The notes under the pieces: generated by a model | What the model saw: only the letters and a program-made list of their open reading frames with translations | Told to the model about the DNA's origin: nothing | Databases searched by the model: none | DNA from: Thiotrichales bacterium | Lineage (GTDB): Bacteria > Pseudomonadota > Gammaproteobacteria > PS1 > Pseudothioglobaceae | Length of the DNA: 9,825 nt | Direction: 5' to 3' | Assembly: GCA_002698045.1 (NCBI GenBank) | Contig: NZUR01000032.1 | Location: forward strand, 15,765 to 25,589 | Program-made: the position numbers and the translations under genes | Shown here: in pieces, positions 1 through 5,541 of the stretch | Layout: every line of letters starts with the position of its first letter | How positions within the stretch are numbered: position 1 is the first letter of the stretch

Positions 1-488
1 CCCATCCCCATAAATACTACATTAGAAACACGTTTATCTTTTTCTTTTAAATGGTTTTGAGCAATTAATACCTGAGCAATAATCTCATGATTTTTGAGAT
101 TACGATTAAAGCCTTGATAACCAGTAGAGCAAAAAGTACATGCTAGAGCGCAGCCAACTTGTGAAGATATACATAAGGTACCCCTATCTTTTTGAGGTAT
201 ATAAACTGTTTCAATATGATTTTCTTCACCAAGCTTAATAACCCACTTAATAACGCCATCCTTTGAGTGACTCATAGAAGTCACTTCAGGTAAGTCAATA
301 GAAGCTATTGCTTGGAGCTTTTGCCTTAAGTCCTTAGAAAAATTATGCATGTCACCAAAGTCAGAGGCACCTTGGTGATAAATCCATTGCATAATTTGTT
401 TTGTACGAAACGGCTTTTCGTTTAAGTCAGAAAAAAACTTCTTAAGCTTACTTTGGGTAAATCCTAATAAGTTTTGTTTTTCTAACAT
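1..488 (-). CDS. rlmN: Dual-specificity RNA methyltransferase RlmN (partial, C-terminal part outside window)
   Basis: Radical-SAM enzyme that, in the known family, methylates C2 of A2503 in 23S rRNA and A37 of some tRNAs. About 162 N-terminal residues are present; the rest lies beyond base 1. The radical-SAM cysteine motif CALACTFC is visible with C113, C117 and C120, preceded by RGTLCISSQVG and followed by STGYQGFNRNL, as in E. coli RlmN. The cysteine carrying the methyl intermediate (C355 in E. coli) would be in the missing half. The ATG at 488-486 gives MLEKQNLLGF, and the cysteine motif falls only about 12 residues earlier than in E. coli, so this start fits. It sits 24 bases after the ndk stop in the same direction with only a weak AAGAG upstream, so it is probably cotranscribed with ndk, matching the E. 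coli order ndk-rlmN. Confidence 0.96.
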   Translation of the reverse strand, partial: MLEKQNLLGFTQSKLKKFFSDLNEKPFRTKQIMQWIYHQGASDFGDMHNFSKDLRQKLQAIASIDLPEVTSMSHSKDGVIKWVIKLGEENHIETVYIPQKDRGTLCISSQVGCALACTFCSTGYQGFNRNLKNHEIIAQVLIAQNHLKEKDKRVSNVVFMGM

Positions 489-512
489 AAGAAAAGTTTC
501 TCTTTAGTATGC

Positions 513-938
513 TTATCTAGTTCTCGGACAAACACCATCATCGCCAAAGAAGTAGGCAATTTCAATTTCTGCATTTTCTCGTGAATCAGAACCATGCACT
601 GCATTTTCATCCAAAGATTCAGCAAAGTCAGCCCTAATAGTTCCAGCATCTGCCTCTTTTGGATTTGTAGCACCCATAATTTCACGATGCTTCGCAACTG
701 CATTATCACCCTCAAGCACCTGAACCATTACAGGACCAGACGTCATAAAAGCCACTAGATCATTAAAAAAAGGTCTTTCTTGGTGAACAGCATAGAATCC
801 ACCAGCCATTGTATTATCCAAATGTATCATTTTTGACGCAACAATTTTAAAGCCCGCATTCTCAAAACGAGAGTAAATTTCACCAATTACATTTTTAGCT
901 ACTGCATCTGGTTTAATTATTGATAAAGTTCGCTCCAT
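513..938 (-). CDS. ndk: Nucleoside diphosphate kinase
   Basis: Cytosolic enzyme that transfers the gamma phosphate from ATP to NDPs by a phosphohistidine intermediate, balancing NTP and dNTP pools. The 141-residue product matches the usual length. Visible family residues are K9 in IIKPDAV, H52 and R55 in HQERPFF, R85 and T91 in the nucleotide site, R102, N112 and the catalytic H115 in NAVHGSD. The frame is open up to base 1019, but the start at 938 ([12 protein letters not shown]) is chosen because it begins the conserved domain and has a GGAGA ribosome site at 945-949, six bases upstream. An extended -10 promoter lies just before it. rlmN follows 24 bases downstream. Nothing looks damaged. 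Confidence 0.98.
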   Translation of the reverse strand: MERTLSIIKPDAVAKNVIGEIYSRFENAGFKIVASKMIHLDNTMAGGFYAVHQERPFFNDLVAFMTSGPVMVQVLEGDNAVAKHREIMGATNPKEADAGTIRADFAESLDENAVHGSDSRENAEIEIAYFFGDDGVCPRTR

Positions 939-969
939 GGATAATCTCCAATTATTTAAAAAAGCGAGT

Positions 970-998
970 ATTTTACCATGCAGTTGAATATTTCTTAA
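970..998 (-). promoter_or_regulatory. ndk: Predicted sigma-70 promoter of ndk-rlmN, extended -10
   Basis: On the minus strand, TTAAGA (998-993, 4 of 6 to consensus) and TAAAAT (975-970, 5 of 6) are separated by 17 bases, and TGG directly precedes the -10, making an extended -10 element. Transcription would begin near 963, leaving a leader of about 25 bases containing the GGAGA ribosome site of ndk. It lies in the 113-base gap between the oxidoreductase stop and the ndk start. No clear hairpin terminator for the oxidoreductase was seen in that gap, so some read-through into ndk is possible. Confidence 0.6.
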
Positions 999-1051
999 CT
1001 TTAGAGATAAAAAATACAATACTCAATTACCAAGTTAAAAAATTCAATGTG

Positions 1052-2368
1052 CTAAACTTTCTTTAAAGATCTTTTTCGACGACAATAATCAAATAAATCA
1101 AATCCTCTGAAATAAGCACTAGCTATTGGCAAAAACCATGGCTTACCAAAATAGTATAGCCTCGTTTCTAAAGGTGTTTGCTCAAAAACAGTAGCCCTTT
1201 GATTGGGATTTAATATTTTAAGTGCGGCTTTGTGTCCCAAGTAAGGAGCCATCGCAACTCCATTTCCGCAATAGCCGAGTGCAGAATAGATCCCTTTATT
1301 ACTACTAAGATTTGGCAGTTGACTAAAACTAAACCCTGTAAAGCCTGTCCAACAATGACTAATTTCAACATCAACTAGGGAAGGGAAAATTTCAGTCAAC
1401 ATCTTTCTGAGAGTAGGCAATGCTTCTTCAGCCTTCATTGCATGCATAGCTGCTCGAGTTCCTAGCATTATTCTTCTGCCACATGGAGTTGCCCGATAAT
1501 AACAATAGCGTTTTCGAGTTTCAACCATACAGTGACCCCCTGGTAAAAGAGACTGTACCTTGTCTTTACCAATATCTCCCGTTGTTATAATAAAGCTAGG
1601 CACAGGCAATACACGACGAGATAAATATCTTGAAAGTTTTGATCGAGTATAGCCATTAGTTGCCATGAGAACCTGTTGACACTGAATCGATGAGGTTGAA
1701 GTTAAAACATTAAATGTAGGTTCGCGTGATTTAGATATATTATTAACTTGGATTACTGGCCTACTTCCAAAAACCTTTGCTCCTGCATTTATGGCAAGAT
1801 TCAATAACCCATAATGAAATTTACGGGGCTGGACAGCTCCATGGTCTTGATAAAATTGCCCTCCAAAATATAAATCAGTTTCTATGGATTCAGACATCAA
1901 TTCAGGCTCTATCATATTTGAATTGAAGTGCTCGATAGCTTTTAATTTTTTTAAGTTTCTTGACATATTAATTTGATCCTGAGGCAACCATGAGGTTCTT
2001 AATCTTCCGCATATTTGTAATTCACAATCAATATTATTTTCTTTAATCAAGTTAGTTGTAAAAGCAAGAGAGGCATTAGCTTCCTTATGTAATTGAGCTG
2101 CAATTTCTATGCCATATTTTTGAACCGCTTTTTCAGATGAAACCTTATGACCAGATCCTAACATCCCTCCATTTCTTGTACTAGCACCATAACCAATAAC
2201 TTCAGAATCAAGAACTATTACTTTTTTACCTGCTTTAGATAAAGTAAGTGCAGCACTTAAACCCGTGTAACCCGCCCCAACAATTACAACATCTGCGCTA
2301 GAAGGTAATTTATTATTATTTTCGAATTGTGGCTGATCATCCCACCAGTATGGAGTAAATTTAGTCAT
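1052..2368 (-). CDS. FAD-dependent oxidoreductase of the DAO/DadA family (gamma-glutamylputrescine oxidase-like)
   Basis: A 438-residue flavoprotein of the D-amino-acid oxidase-like fold (DAO, COG0665). The N-terminal Rossmann dinucleotide site is clear: VVIVGAGYTGLSAAL with G31, G33 and G36, an acidic D54 ending the second strand, then GASTRNGGMLGSG at 61-73. A C-terminal FAD-contact segment, GYCGNGVAMAPYL (about 365-377), completes the fold. The RNGG signature and the N-terminal YWWDD segment recall PuuB/OrdL-type enzymes that oxidise secondary amines of polyamine conjugates or amino acids, so hydrogen peroxide and an aldehyde or imine are plausible products. The substrate cannot be read from sequence. 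No signal peptide is seen, so it should be cytosolic. The gene stands alone: no transporter, dehydrogenase or puu genes are near. The start at 2368 has no good Shine-Dalgarno, but conserved sequence begins soon after it. Confidence 0.82.
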   Translation of the reverse strand: MTKFTPYWWDDQPQFENNNKLPSSADVVIVGAGYTGLSAALTLSKAGKKVIVLDSEVIGYGASTRNGGMLGSGHKVSSEKAVQKYGIEIAAQLHKEANASLAFTTNLIKENNIDCELQICGRLRTSWLPQDQINMSRNLKKLKAIEHFNSNMIEPELMSESIETDLYFGGQFYQDHGAVQPRKFHYGLLNLAINAGAKVFGSRPVIQVNNISKSREPTFNVLTSTSSIQCQQVLMATNGYTRSKLSRYLSRRVLPVPSFIITTGDIGKDKVQSLLPGGHCMVETRKRYCYYRATPCGRRIMLGTRAAMHAMKAEEALPTLRKMLTEIFPSLVDVEISHCWTGFTGFSFSQLPNLSSNKGIYSALGYCGNGVAMAPYLGHKAALKILNPNQRATVFEQTPLETRLYYFGKPWFLPIASAYFRGFDLFDYCRRKRSLKKV

Positions 2369-2382
2369 TTAATTTTCTATGA

Positions 2383-2388
2383 ATTATA
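2383..2388 (-). promoter_or_regulatory. Consensus -10 box for the FAD oxidoreductase gene, abutting the hup terminator
   Basis: On the minus strand a perfect TATAAT (2388-2383) lies 14 bases before the oxidoreductase ATG. It shares base 2388 with the end of the terminator T-tract. Its 16-18 base upstream neighbourhood is the terminator stem, which gives no recognisable -35 (GAAGGC or AAGGCG). Either this is a weak or activator-dependent promoter, or the gene depends on read-through from hup. Transcription from this box would leave a leader of only about 7-8 bases. Confidence 0.4.
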
Positions 2389-2410
2389 AAAAAAGGCGCC
2401 TAAGCGCCTT
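2388..2410 (-). terminator. Rho-independent terminator of hup
   Basis: On the minus strand a 7-bp perfect stem, AAGGCGC pairing with GCGCCTT (2410-2404 with 2399-2393), closes a four-base TTAG loop and runs into seven T residues (through 2388). It begins 25 bases after the hup stop codon. Its GC-rich stem stands out in this AT-rich DNA. Because the stem is symmetric and flanked by A residues on one side only, it should act mainly in the minus direction. Confidence 0.9.
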
Positions 2411-2434
2411 CATTTAACTTTCTGTAAAACTGTA

Positions 2435-2707
2435 TTAATTACAAGCTTCTTTCAATGCTTTACCAGCTTTAAATGCTGCCACATTAGAAGCCTTAATTTG
2501 AATAGTTGCCCCTGTTTGTGGATTACGGCCAGTACGAGCTGCGCGACTCCTAACAACAAAGCTGCCAAAGCCAGTAAGTTGAACACCGCCACCACTAGCC
2601 ATTTCTGAAGTAATGGCACCAGTAGTTGCATTCAATGCTCTTGCAGCATCAGCTTTCGACAAGTTAGCACCTGAAGCAATTGCATCAATTAATTCTGATT
2701 TATTCAT
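2435..2707 (-). CDS. hup: DNA-binding protein HU
   Basis: Small histone-like protein that binds and bends DNA as a dimer, shaping the nucleoid. The 90-residue product has exactly the usual HU length. It starts MNKSELIDAI like E. coli HU subunits and carries the family signature GFGSFVVRSRAARTGRNPQTG at about 47-66 (residues shown in part of that range), including the beta-arm R58, R61, N62 and intercalating P63. The lysine-rich end AGKALKEACN is also typical. The frame is open to 2740, but the ATG at 2707 is preferred: it has GGAGAG at 2720-2715, seven bases upstream, and matches family length. Which paralogue (HupA or HupB) cannot be decided. It is transcribed alone, with a long leader upstream and a strong terminator downstream. 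Confidence 0.97.
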   Translation of the reverse strand: MNKSELIDAIASGANLSKADAARALNATTGAITSEMASGGGVQLTGFGSFVVRSRAARTGRNPQTGATIQIKASNVAAFKAGKALKEACN

Positions 2708-2863
2708 TTTAATTCTCTCCAATAAAAGTTTGTTAAACAAAAACAGATAAAACGGAAGAGGTCTACTTTTACACCTTTTTCAGGAGGAAAGAATCAAAAG
2801 AAACCATCTGCCTCCAACGCTGTATCTGAGATTCATTGTACTATCAAAATAAAGTTATTTGAA
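2708..2863 (-). promoter_or_regulatory. hup: Promoter and long leader of hup
   Basis: This is most of the largest gene-free gap of the window (2708-2888). On the minus strand TTCAAA (2863-2858, 4 of 6) and TACAAT (2840-2835, 5 of 6) are spaced by 17 bases and predict a start near 2828. That leaves about 120 untranslated bases before the hup ATG. The leader contains GGAGG (2815-2811) able to pair with CCTCC (2787-2783), a further pyrimidine patch CCTCTTCC (2761-2754) that could pair with the hup ribosome site GGAGAG (2720-2715), and an odd-centred palindrome at 2729-2741 (arms TTTGTT and AACAAA). No credible small ORF was found here. The promoter is moderately supported; the RNA pairings are inference. 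Confidence 0.45.
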
Positions 2864-2866
2864 AAT

Positions 2867-2889
2867 AATTACAAAATTATTTTGTAATT
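2867..2889 (-). terminator. AT-only hairpin at the smpB stop, probable weak terminator
   Basis: A perfect 10-bp inverted repeat (2867-2876 with 2880-2889, three-base loop) starts at the last base of the smpB stop codon. Nine of ten pairs are A-T, and the following minus-strand sequence is ATTTTC with only a short T-run, so termination is probably leaky. The hup -35 element lies immediately beyond it. Confidence 0.45.
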
Positions 2890-3365
2890 TAACGATTACT
2901 GTCCTTCAATGCCCTAGCTTTTTCCAATTTCCAATCCCTTTCTTTGATATCTTGACGCTTGTCATGAGCTTTTTTTCCTTTGGCTACTCCAATCTCTAAT
3001 TTCACTCTCCCTCTTGCCCAATACATTTTTAAAGGAATAACTGTAGCACCTTTCTGAGTTATCTTTTCTCGCAAGCGATTAATCTCGATTCTGTTTAGTA
3101 ATAATTTTCTAGTTCTTGTTGGATCACATTCCACATGACTTGAGGCCGAATTAAGCGGCGATATATGTGCACCAAAAAGAAAGAGCTCATTGTTTTTATA
3201 GATGACATAGCTTTCTTTTATTTGCACTTTATTATCCCTAAGACTTTTGACCTCCCATCCCTGTAAACTTAGGCCAGCTTCTAGGCTTTGTTCGATAAAA
3301 TAGTCATGCCTTGCTTTTTTATTTAGAGCAATAGTATTTGAATTATCTTTTTTATTTTTTGCCAT
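2889..3365 (-). CDS. smpB: SsrA (tmRNA)-binding protein SmpB
   Basis: Small basic protein that binds tmRNA and delivers it to stalled ribosomes for trans-translation. The 158 residues match the family length (about 160). Diagnostic segments are [13 protein letters not shown] (14-26), [10 protein letters not shown] (34-43), [10 protein letters not shown] (81-90), [17 protein letters not shown] (121-137) and the C-terminal DIKERDWK (139-146), whose tail is known to sit in the empty mRNA channel of the ribosome. The ATG at 3365 aligns with the E. coli N-terminus, and no other start fits. No Shine-Dalgarno is visible upstream. The start codon overlaps that of divergent ratA by two bases. The tmRNA gene, often close to smpB, is not in this window. 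Confidence 0.98.
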   Translation of the reverse strand: MAKNKKDNSNTIALNKKARHDYFIEQSLEAGLSLQGWEVKSLRDNKVQIKESYVIYKNNELFLFGAHISPLNSASSHVECDPTRTRKLLLNRIEINRLREKITQKGATVIPLKMYWARGRVKLEIGVAKGKKAHDKRQDIKERDWKLEKARALKDSNR

Positions 3366-3795
3366 GCATCATATTTCAAAAAGTGCGATTGTTCCATACA
3401 CACCTCAGCAGATGTTTGAGCTAGTTAATAATATCGATGACTACTCTCAATTCTTAAACTGGTGTGACTCCTCCTCTATTTTAAATCAATCTGACAATCA
3501 AATCACTGCCTCAGTTCATATTAATCAAGGAGGCCTTAAACAGTCATTTTCAACACTAAATACTTTAACTCCTTATAAATCCATAGAAATGCAGTTACTT
3601 GATGGTCCTTTTGATGAACTCTCAGGAGAATGGCGCTTTGAAACTCTTGGTGAAAATGCTTCAAAAGTCCACTTAACTCTTCAATTTAAATTTAAATCAA
3701 TGCTCATTGATATGGCACTTTCTCCTATCTTTAAAAGTATAGCCAATTCACAATTGGATGCCTTTGTTGCAAGAGCAAAATATATTTATGGCTAA
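3364..3795 (+). CDS. ratA: RatA family protein (ribosome association toxin; START/Coq10-like fold)
   Basis: Member of the polyketide cyclase/START-like family that includes E. coli RatA (YfjG), reported to bind the 50S subunit and block 70S association, and mitochondrial Coq10, a quinone-binding protein. The 143 residues align end to end with RatA by eye: [18 protein letters not shown] near the N-terminus, a central [22 protein letters not shown], and [12 protein letters not shown] at the C-terminus. The ATG at 3364 fits the E. coli start (MPQISRTALVPYS), although no Shine-Dalgarno precedes it. It diverges from smpB, a conserved gammaproteobacterial arrangement. The E. coli partner gene ratB does not follow; instead rluE overlaps its last 8 bases. 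Whether it acts as a toxin or as a lipid/quinone-binding housekeeping protein here is open. Confidence 0.92.
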   Translation: MHHISKSAIVPYTPQQMFELVNNIDDYSQFLNWCDSSSILNQSDNQITASVHINQGGLKQSFSTLNTLTPYKSIEMQLLDGPFDELSGEWRFETLGENASKVHLTLQFKFKSMLIDMALSPIFKSIANSQLDAFVARAKYIYG

Positions 3796-4318
3796 AATTA
3801 TTGCTCTAAACAAACCTTTTGGTGTTATTTGTCAATTCAGTGGAGATGAAAAAACACTTGCAGAGTATATTGATATACCTAATATCTATCCAGTGGGAAG
3901 GCTTGACAAAGACTCTGAAGGTTTGGTTATATTGACTGATGACGGAAAGCTCCAAAATAAGATATCTCACCCAAAATATAACAAGATCAAAACCTATATT
4001 GTTCAGGTCGAAGGTGAAATTAATGATACTGCAACCATGGCTCTTGAGAAAGGTGTTGAGCTTAAAGATGGAATTACTAAGCCTGCAACTGTTAAGAAAA
4101 TTGAAGAGCCAAGTTGGCTTTGGACGAGATCGCCTCCGATTAGAGTTAGAAAAAATATTCCCACATCATGGATTGAAATCTCAATTATTGAAGGCAAAAA
4201 CCGTCAAGTTAGAAGAATGACTGCGAGCGTTGGCTTCCCCACCTTAAGACTAATACGAACAAGTATTGATCAATGGAATTTAGGTAATTTACCCTCAGGA
4301 TCTTATGTCACTCTTTAA
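3788..4318 (+). CDS. rluE: 23S rRNA pseudouridine(2457) synthase RluE
   Basis: RsuA/RluB/E/F-type pseudouridine synthase; E. coli RluE isomerises U2457 of 23S rRNA. The 176-residue protein begins IIALNKPFGVICQF, shows the catalytic block VGRLDKDSEGLVILT with the nucleophilic D40, and then the RluE-like stretch EPSWLWTRSPPIRVRKNIP (about 107-125) and EGKNRQVRRMTASVGFPTLR. It lacks the roughly 35-residue basic N-terminal extension of the E. coli enzyme and has no S4 domain. The start at 3788 is chosen over the open frame from 3758 because homology begins there; it overlaps the ratA stop by 8 bases, suggesting translational coupling. The DUF455 gene in turn overlaps its last 14 bases. Confidence 0.95.
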   Translation: MAKIIALNKPFGVICQFSGDEKTLAEYIDIPNIYPVGRLDKDSEGLVILTDDGKLQNKISHPKYNKIKTYIVQVEGEINDTATMALEKGVELKDGITKPATVKKIEEPSWLWTRSPPIRVRKNIPTSWIEISIIEGKNRQVRRMTASVGFPTLRLIRTSIDQWNLGNLPSGSYVTL

Positions 4319-5108
4319 ACTAGCCTATGAAGCTCTTATGTGCAACGAGATTAATGAAAAAATTCGTTTAACAAACGAGTTGTTGAATTATCATATTTCA
4401 AATAATAATGTTAATTCTAAATTCACTGTTAAAAAAATACTAGTTCCTGGTAGGCCTATAAAACCGAATTTAATTGACTTTAAAGGTTCACCGAAGCGTG
4501 ACCCGTCAGAACTTGGGATGATAAAAAATATTCATGCTATCTGTCATATTGAGTTTAATGCAATTAATTTGGCTTTAGATGCGATATACAGATTTCAGGA
4601 GATGCCTATTCAGTTTTATATTGACTGGATAAAGGTTGCTACTGAAGAGACAATACATTTTTCTCTTTTAAGAAAGTATCTTCAAACGCTTGGTTATGAT
4701 TATGGTGACTTTGATTCCCATAATGGTTTATGGCAAATGACTGTCGACACTGACTATGATGTTTTATCCAGAATGGCTCTAGTTCCGAGAGTCTTGGAAG
4801 CTCGTGGATTAGATGTCACCCCTAGCATTAAAAACAAGTTTAAACACTCAAAGTTTAATGAAATGGTTGGAATTTTGGATATTATTTTTCGTGATGAAAT
4901 TGGACATGTAAAGATTGGGAACTACTGGTATCAAAATCTATGCAGTGAGAGAGATATAGATCCAATCAAAACATTTGATTCATTGATTAAAAAACATATC
5001 GGCTCAAATTTGCGAGGACCTTTTAACACTGAAGCAAGACTTTTATCAAACTTCAGCCAAACAGAGCTAGACTATCTTGAACACCCCGAGTTAGTAAATA
5101 CTAACTAA
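4305..5108 (+). CDS. DUF455 family ferritin-like protein (predicted metal-binding)
   Basis: A 267-residue protein of the DUF455 family (ferritin-like superfamily), whose function is not established. Recognisable conserved blocks are [21 protein letters not shown] (about 64-84, in part), [16 protein letters not shown] (107-122), [11 protein letters not shown] (133-143), [18 protein letters not shown] (156-173) and [14 protein letters not shown] (196-209). Within them H81, E83, E114, E115, H118, E165, E198 and H201 are candidate ligands for a diiron or dimanganese site in a four-helix bundle. No signal peptide or membrane segment is seen. The start at 4305 overlaps rluE by 14 bases and has AGGA four bases upstream. 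The gene closes the ratA-rluE operon, and its stop overlaps the rnhA stop from the opposite strand. Oxygenase, oxidase or metal-storage roles are all possible. Confidence 0.85.
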   Translation: MSLFKLAYEALMCNEINEKIRLTNELLNYHISNNNVNSKFTVKKILVPGRPIKPNLIDFKGSPKRDPSELGMIKNIHAICHIEFNAINLALDAIYRFQEMPIQFYIDWIKVATEETIHFSLLRKYLQTLGYDYGDFDSHNGLWQMTVDTDYDVLSRMALVPRVLEARGLDVTPSIKNKFKHSKFNEMVGILDIIFRDEIGHVKIGNYWYQNLCSERDIDPIKTFDSLIKKHIGSNLRGPFNTEARLLSNFSQTELDYLEHPELVNTN

Positions 5109-5538
5109 TTTCATCCATCGCCTGGTTTGCTAGAAGGTCAGCCATGTCATTTCCTGGGTCATCACTATGCCCTTTAACCCAATGCCAATTTACCGAAAAC
5201 TCTTGATTAAGAGCATCTAAACGTTTCCAAAGATCAACATTTTTTACTGGTTTTTTATTAGCAGTTTTCCAACCCTTTGCTTTCCAGCCATCAATCCATT
5301 CATTAATACCTTGAATAACATACTTTGAATCAGTATATAAATCGACGATAATGTCACTTGACTTAAGAACCTCTAAAGCTCTAATTGAAGCAGTAAGCTC
5401 CATTTTATTGTTAGTAGTATTTAACTCAGACCCTTTTAGTTTTTTGTCATGATCTTTATAGCGAAGCCACACTCCCCACCCCCCAATTCCTGGGTTGCCT
5501 CGACATCCACCATCTGTATATATTACAATTTTTTCCAT
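5101..5538 (-). CDS. rnhA: Ribonuclease HI
   Basis: Endonuclease that cleaves the RNA strand of RNA-DNA hybrids, removing R-loops and primers, in the cytoplasm on the chromosome. The 145-residue product is slightly shorter than E. coli RNase HI (155). The catalytic acidic residues are all present: D9 in [12 protein letters not shown]47 in NNKMELTA, D70 in LYTDSKYV and D134 in DMADLLAN, with the mobile-loop H124 in [11 protein letters not shown]. The basic handle region around [16 protein letters not shown] (85-100) is also there. The ATG at 5538 lies three bases after the upstream amidotransferase stop, so the two are almost certainly cotranscribed, even though no functional link is known. 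Its last 8 bases overlap the DUF455 gene tail to tail. Confidence 0.98.
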   Translation of the reverse strand: MEKIVIYTDGGCRGNPGIGGWGVWLRYKDHDKKLKGSELNTTNNKMELTASIRALEVLKSSDIIVDLYTDSKYVIQGINEWIDGWKAKGWKTANKKPVKNVDLWKRLDALNQEFSVNWHWVKGHSDDPGNDMADLLANQAMDEIS

Positions 5539-5541
5539 AAT

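Noticed and set aside
939..1019. N-terminal extension of ndk by 27 residues in the open frame
   Set aside because: The extension has no similarity to Ndk, spans the predicted promoter, and the ATG at 938 has a good GGAGA ribosome site and the canonical N-terminus.
1019..1051. Rho-independent terminator after the oxidoreductase
   Set aside because: T-rich runs are present on the minus strand but no convincing stem precedes them.
2708..2740. N-terminal extension of HU by 11 residues
   Set aside because: HU is 90 residues when started at 2707, which also has GGAGAG at the right spacing; the extension would cover that site.
2708..2888. A tmRNA or other structured RNA gene next to smpB
   Set aside because: The gap is only 181 bases, too short for tmRNA, and no tag-peptide frame or tRNA-like end was seen.
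3758..3787. Longer RluE start at 3758
   Set aside because: Homology starts at 3788, and the extra residues are just the shifted frame of the ratA 3' end.
3364..3795. A RatAB toxin-antitoxin pair
   Set aside because: The gene after ratA is clearly rluE, not ratB, and RatA homologues are broadly conserved core proteins, so a toxin-antitoxin label is not supported here.
3939..4220. Plus-strand frame of 93 codons inside rluE, and antisense frames inside rluE, the amidotransferase and leuC
   Set aside because: Low-complexity shadows of well-identified genes, with no recognisable domain and no ribosome site.
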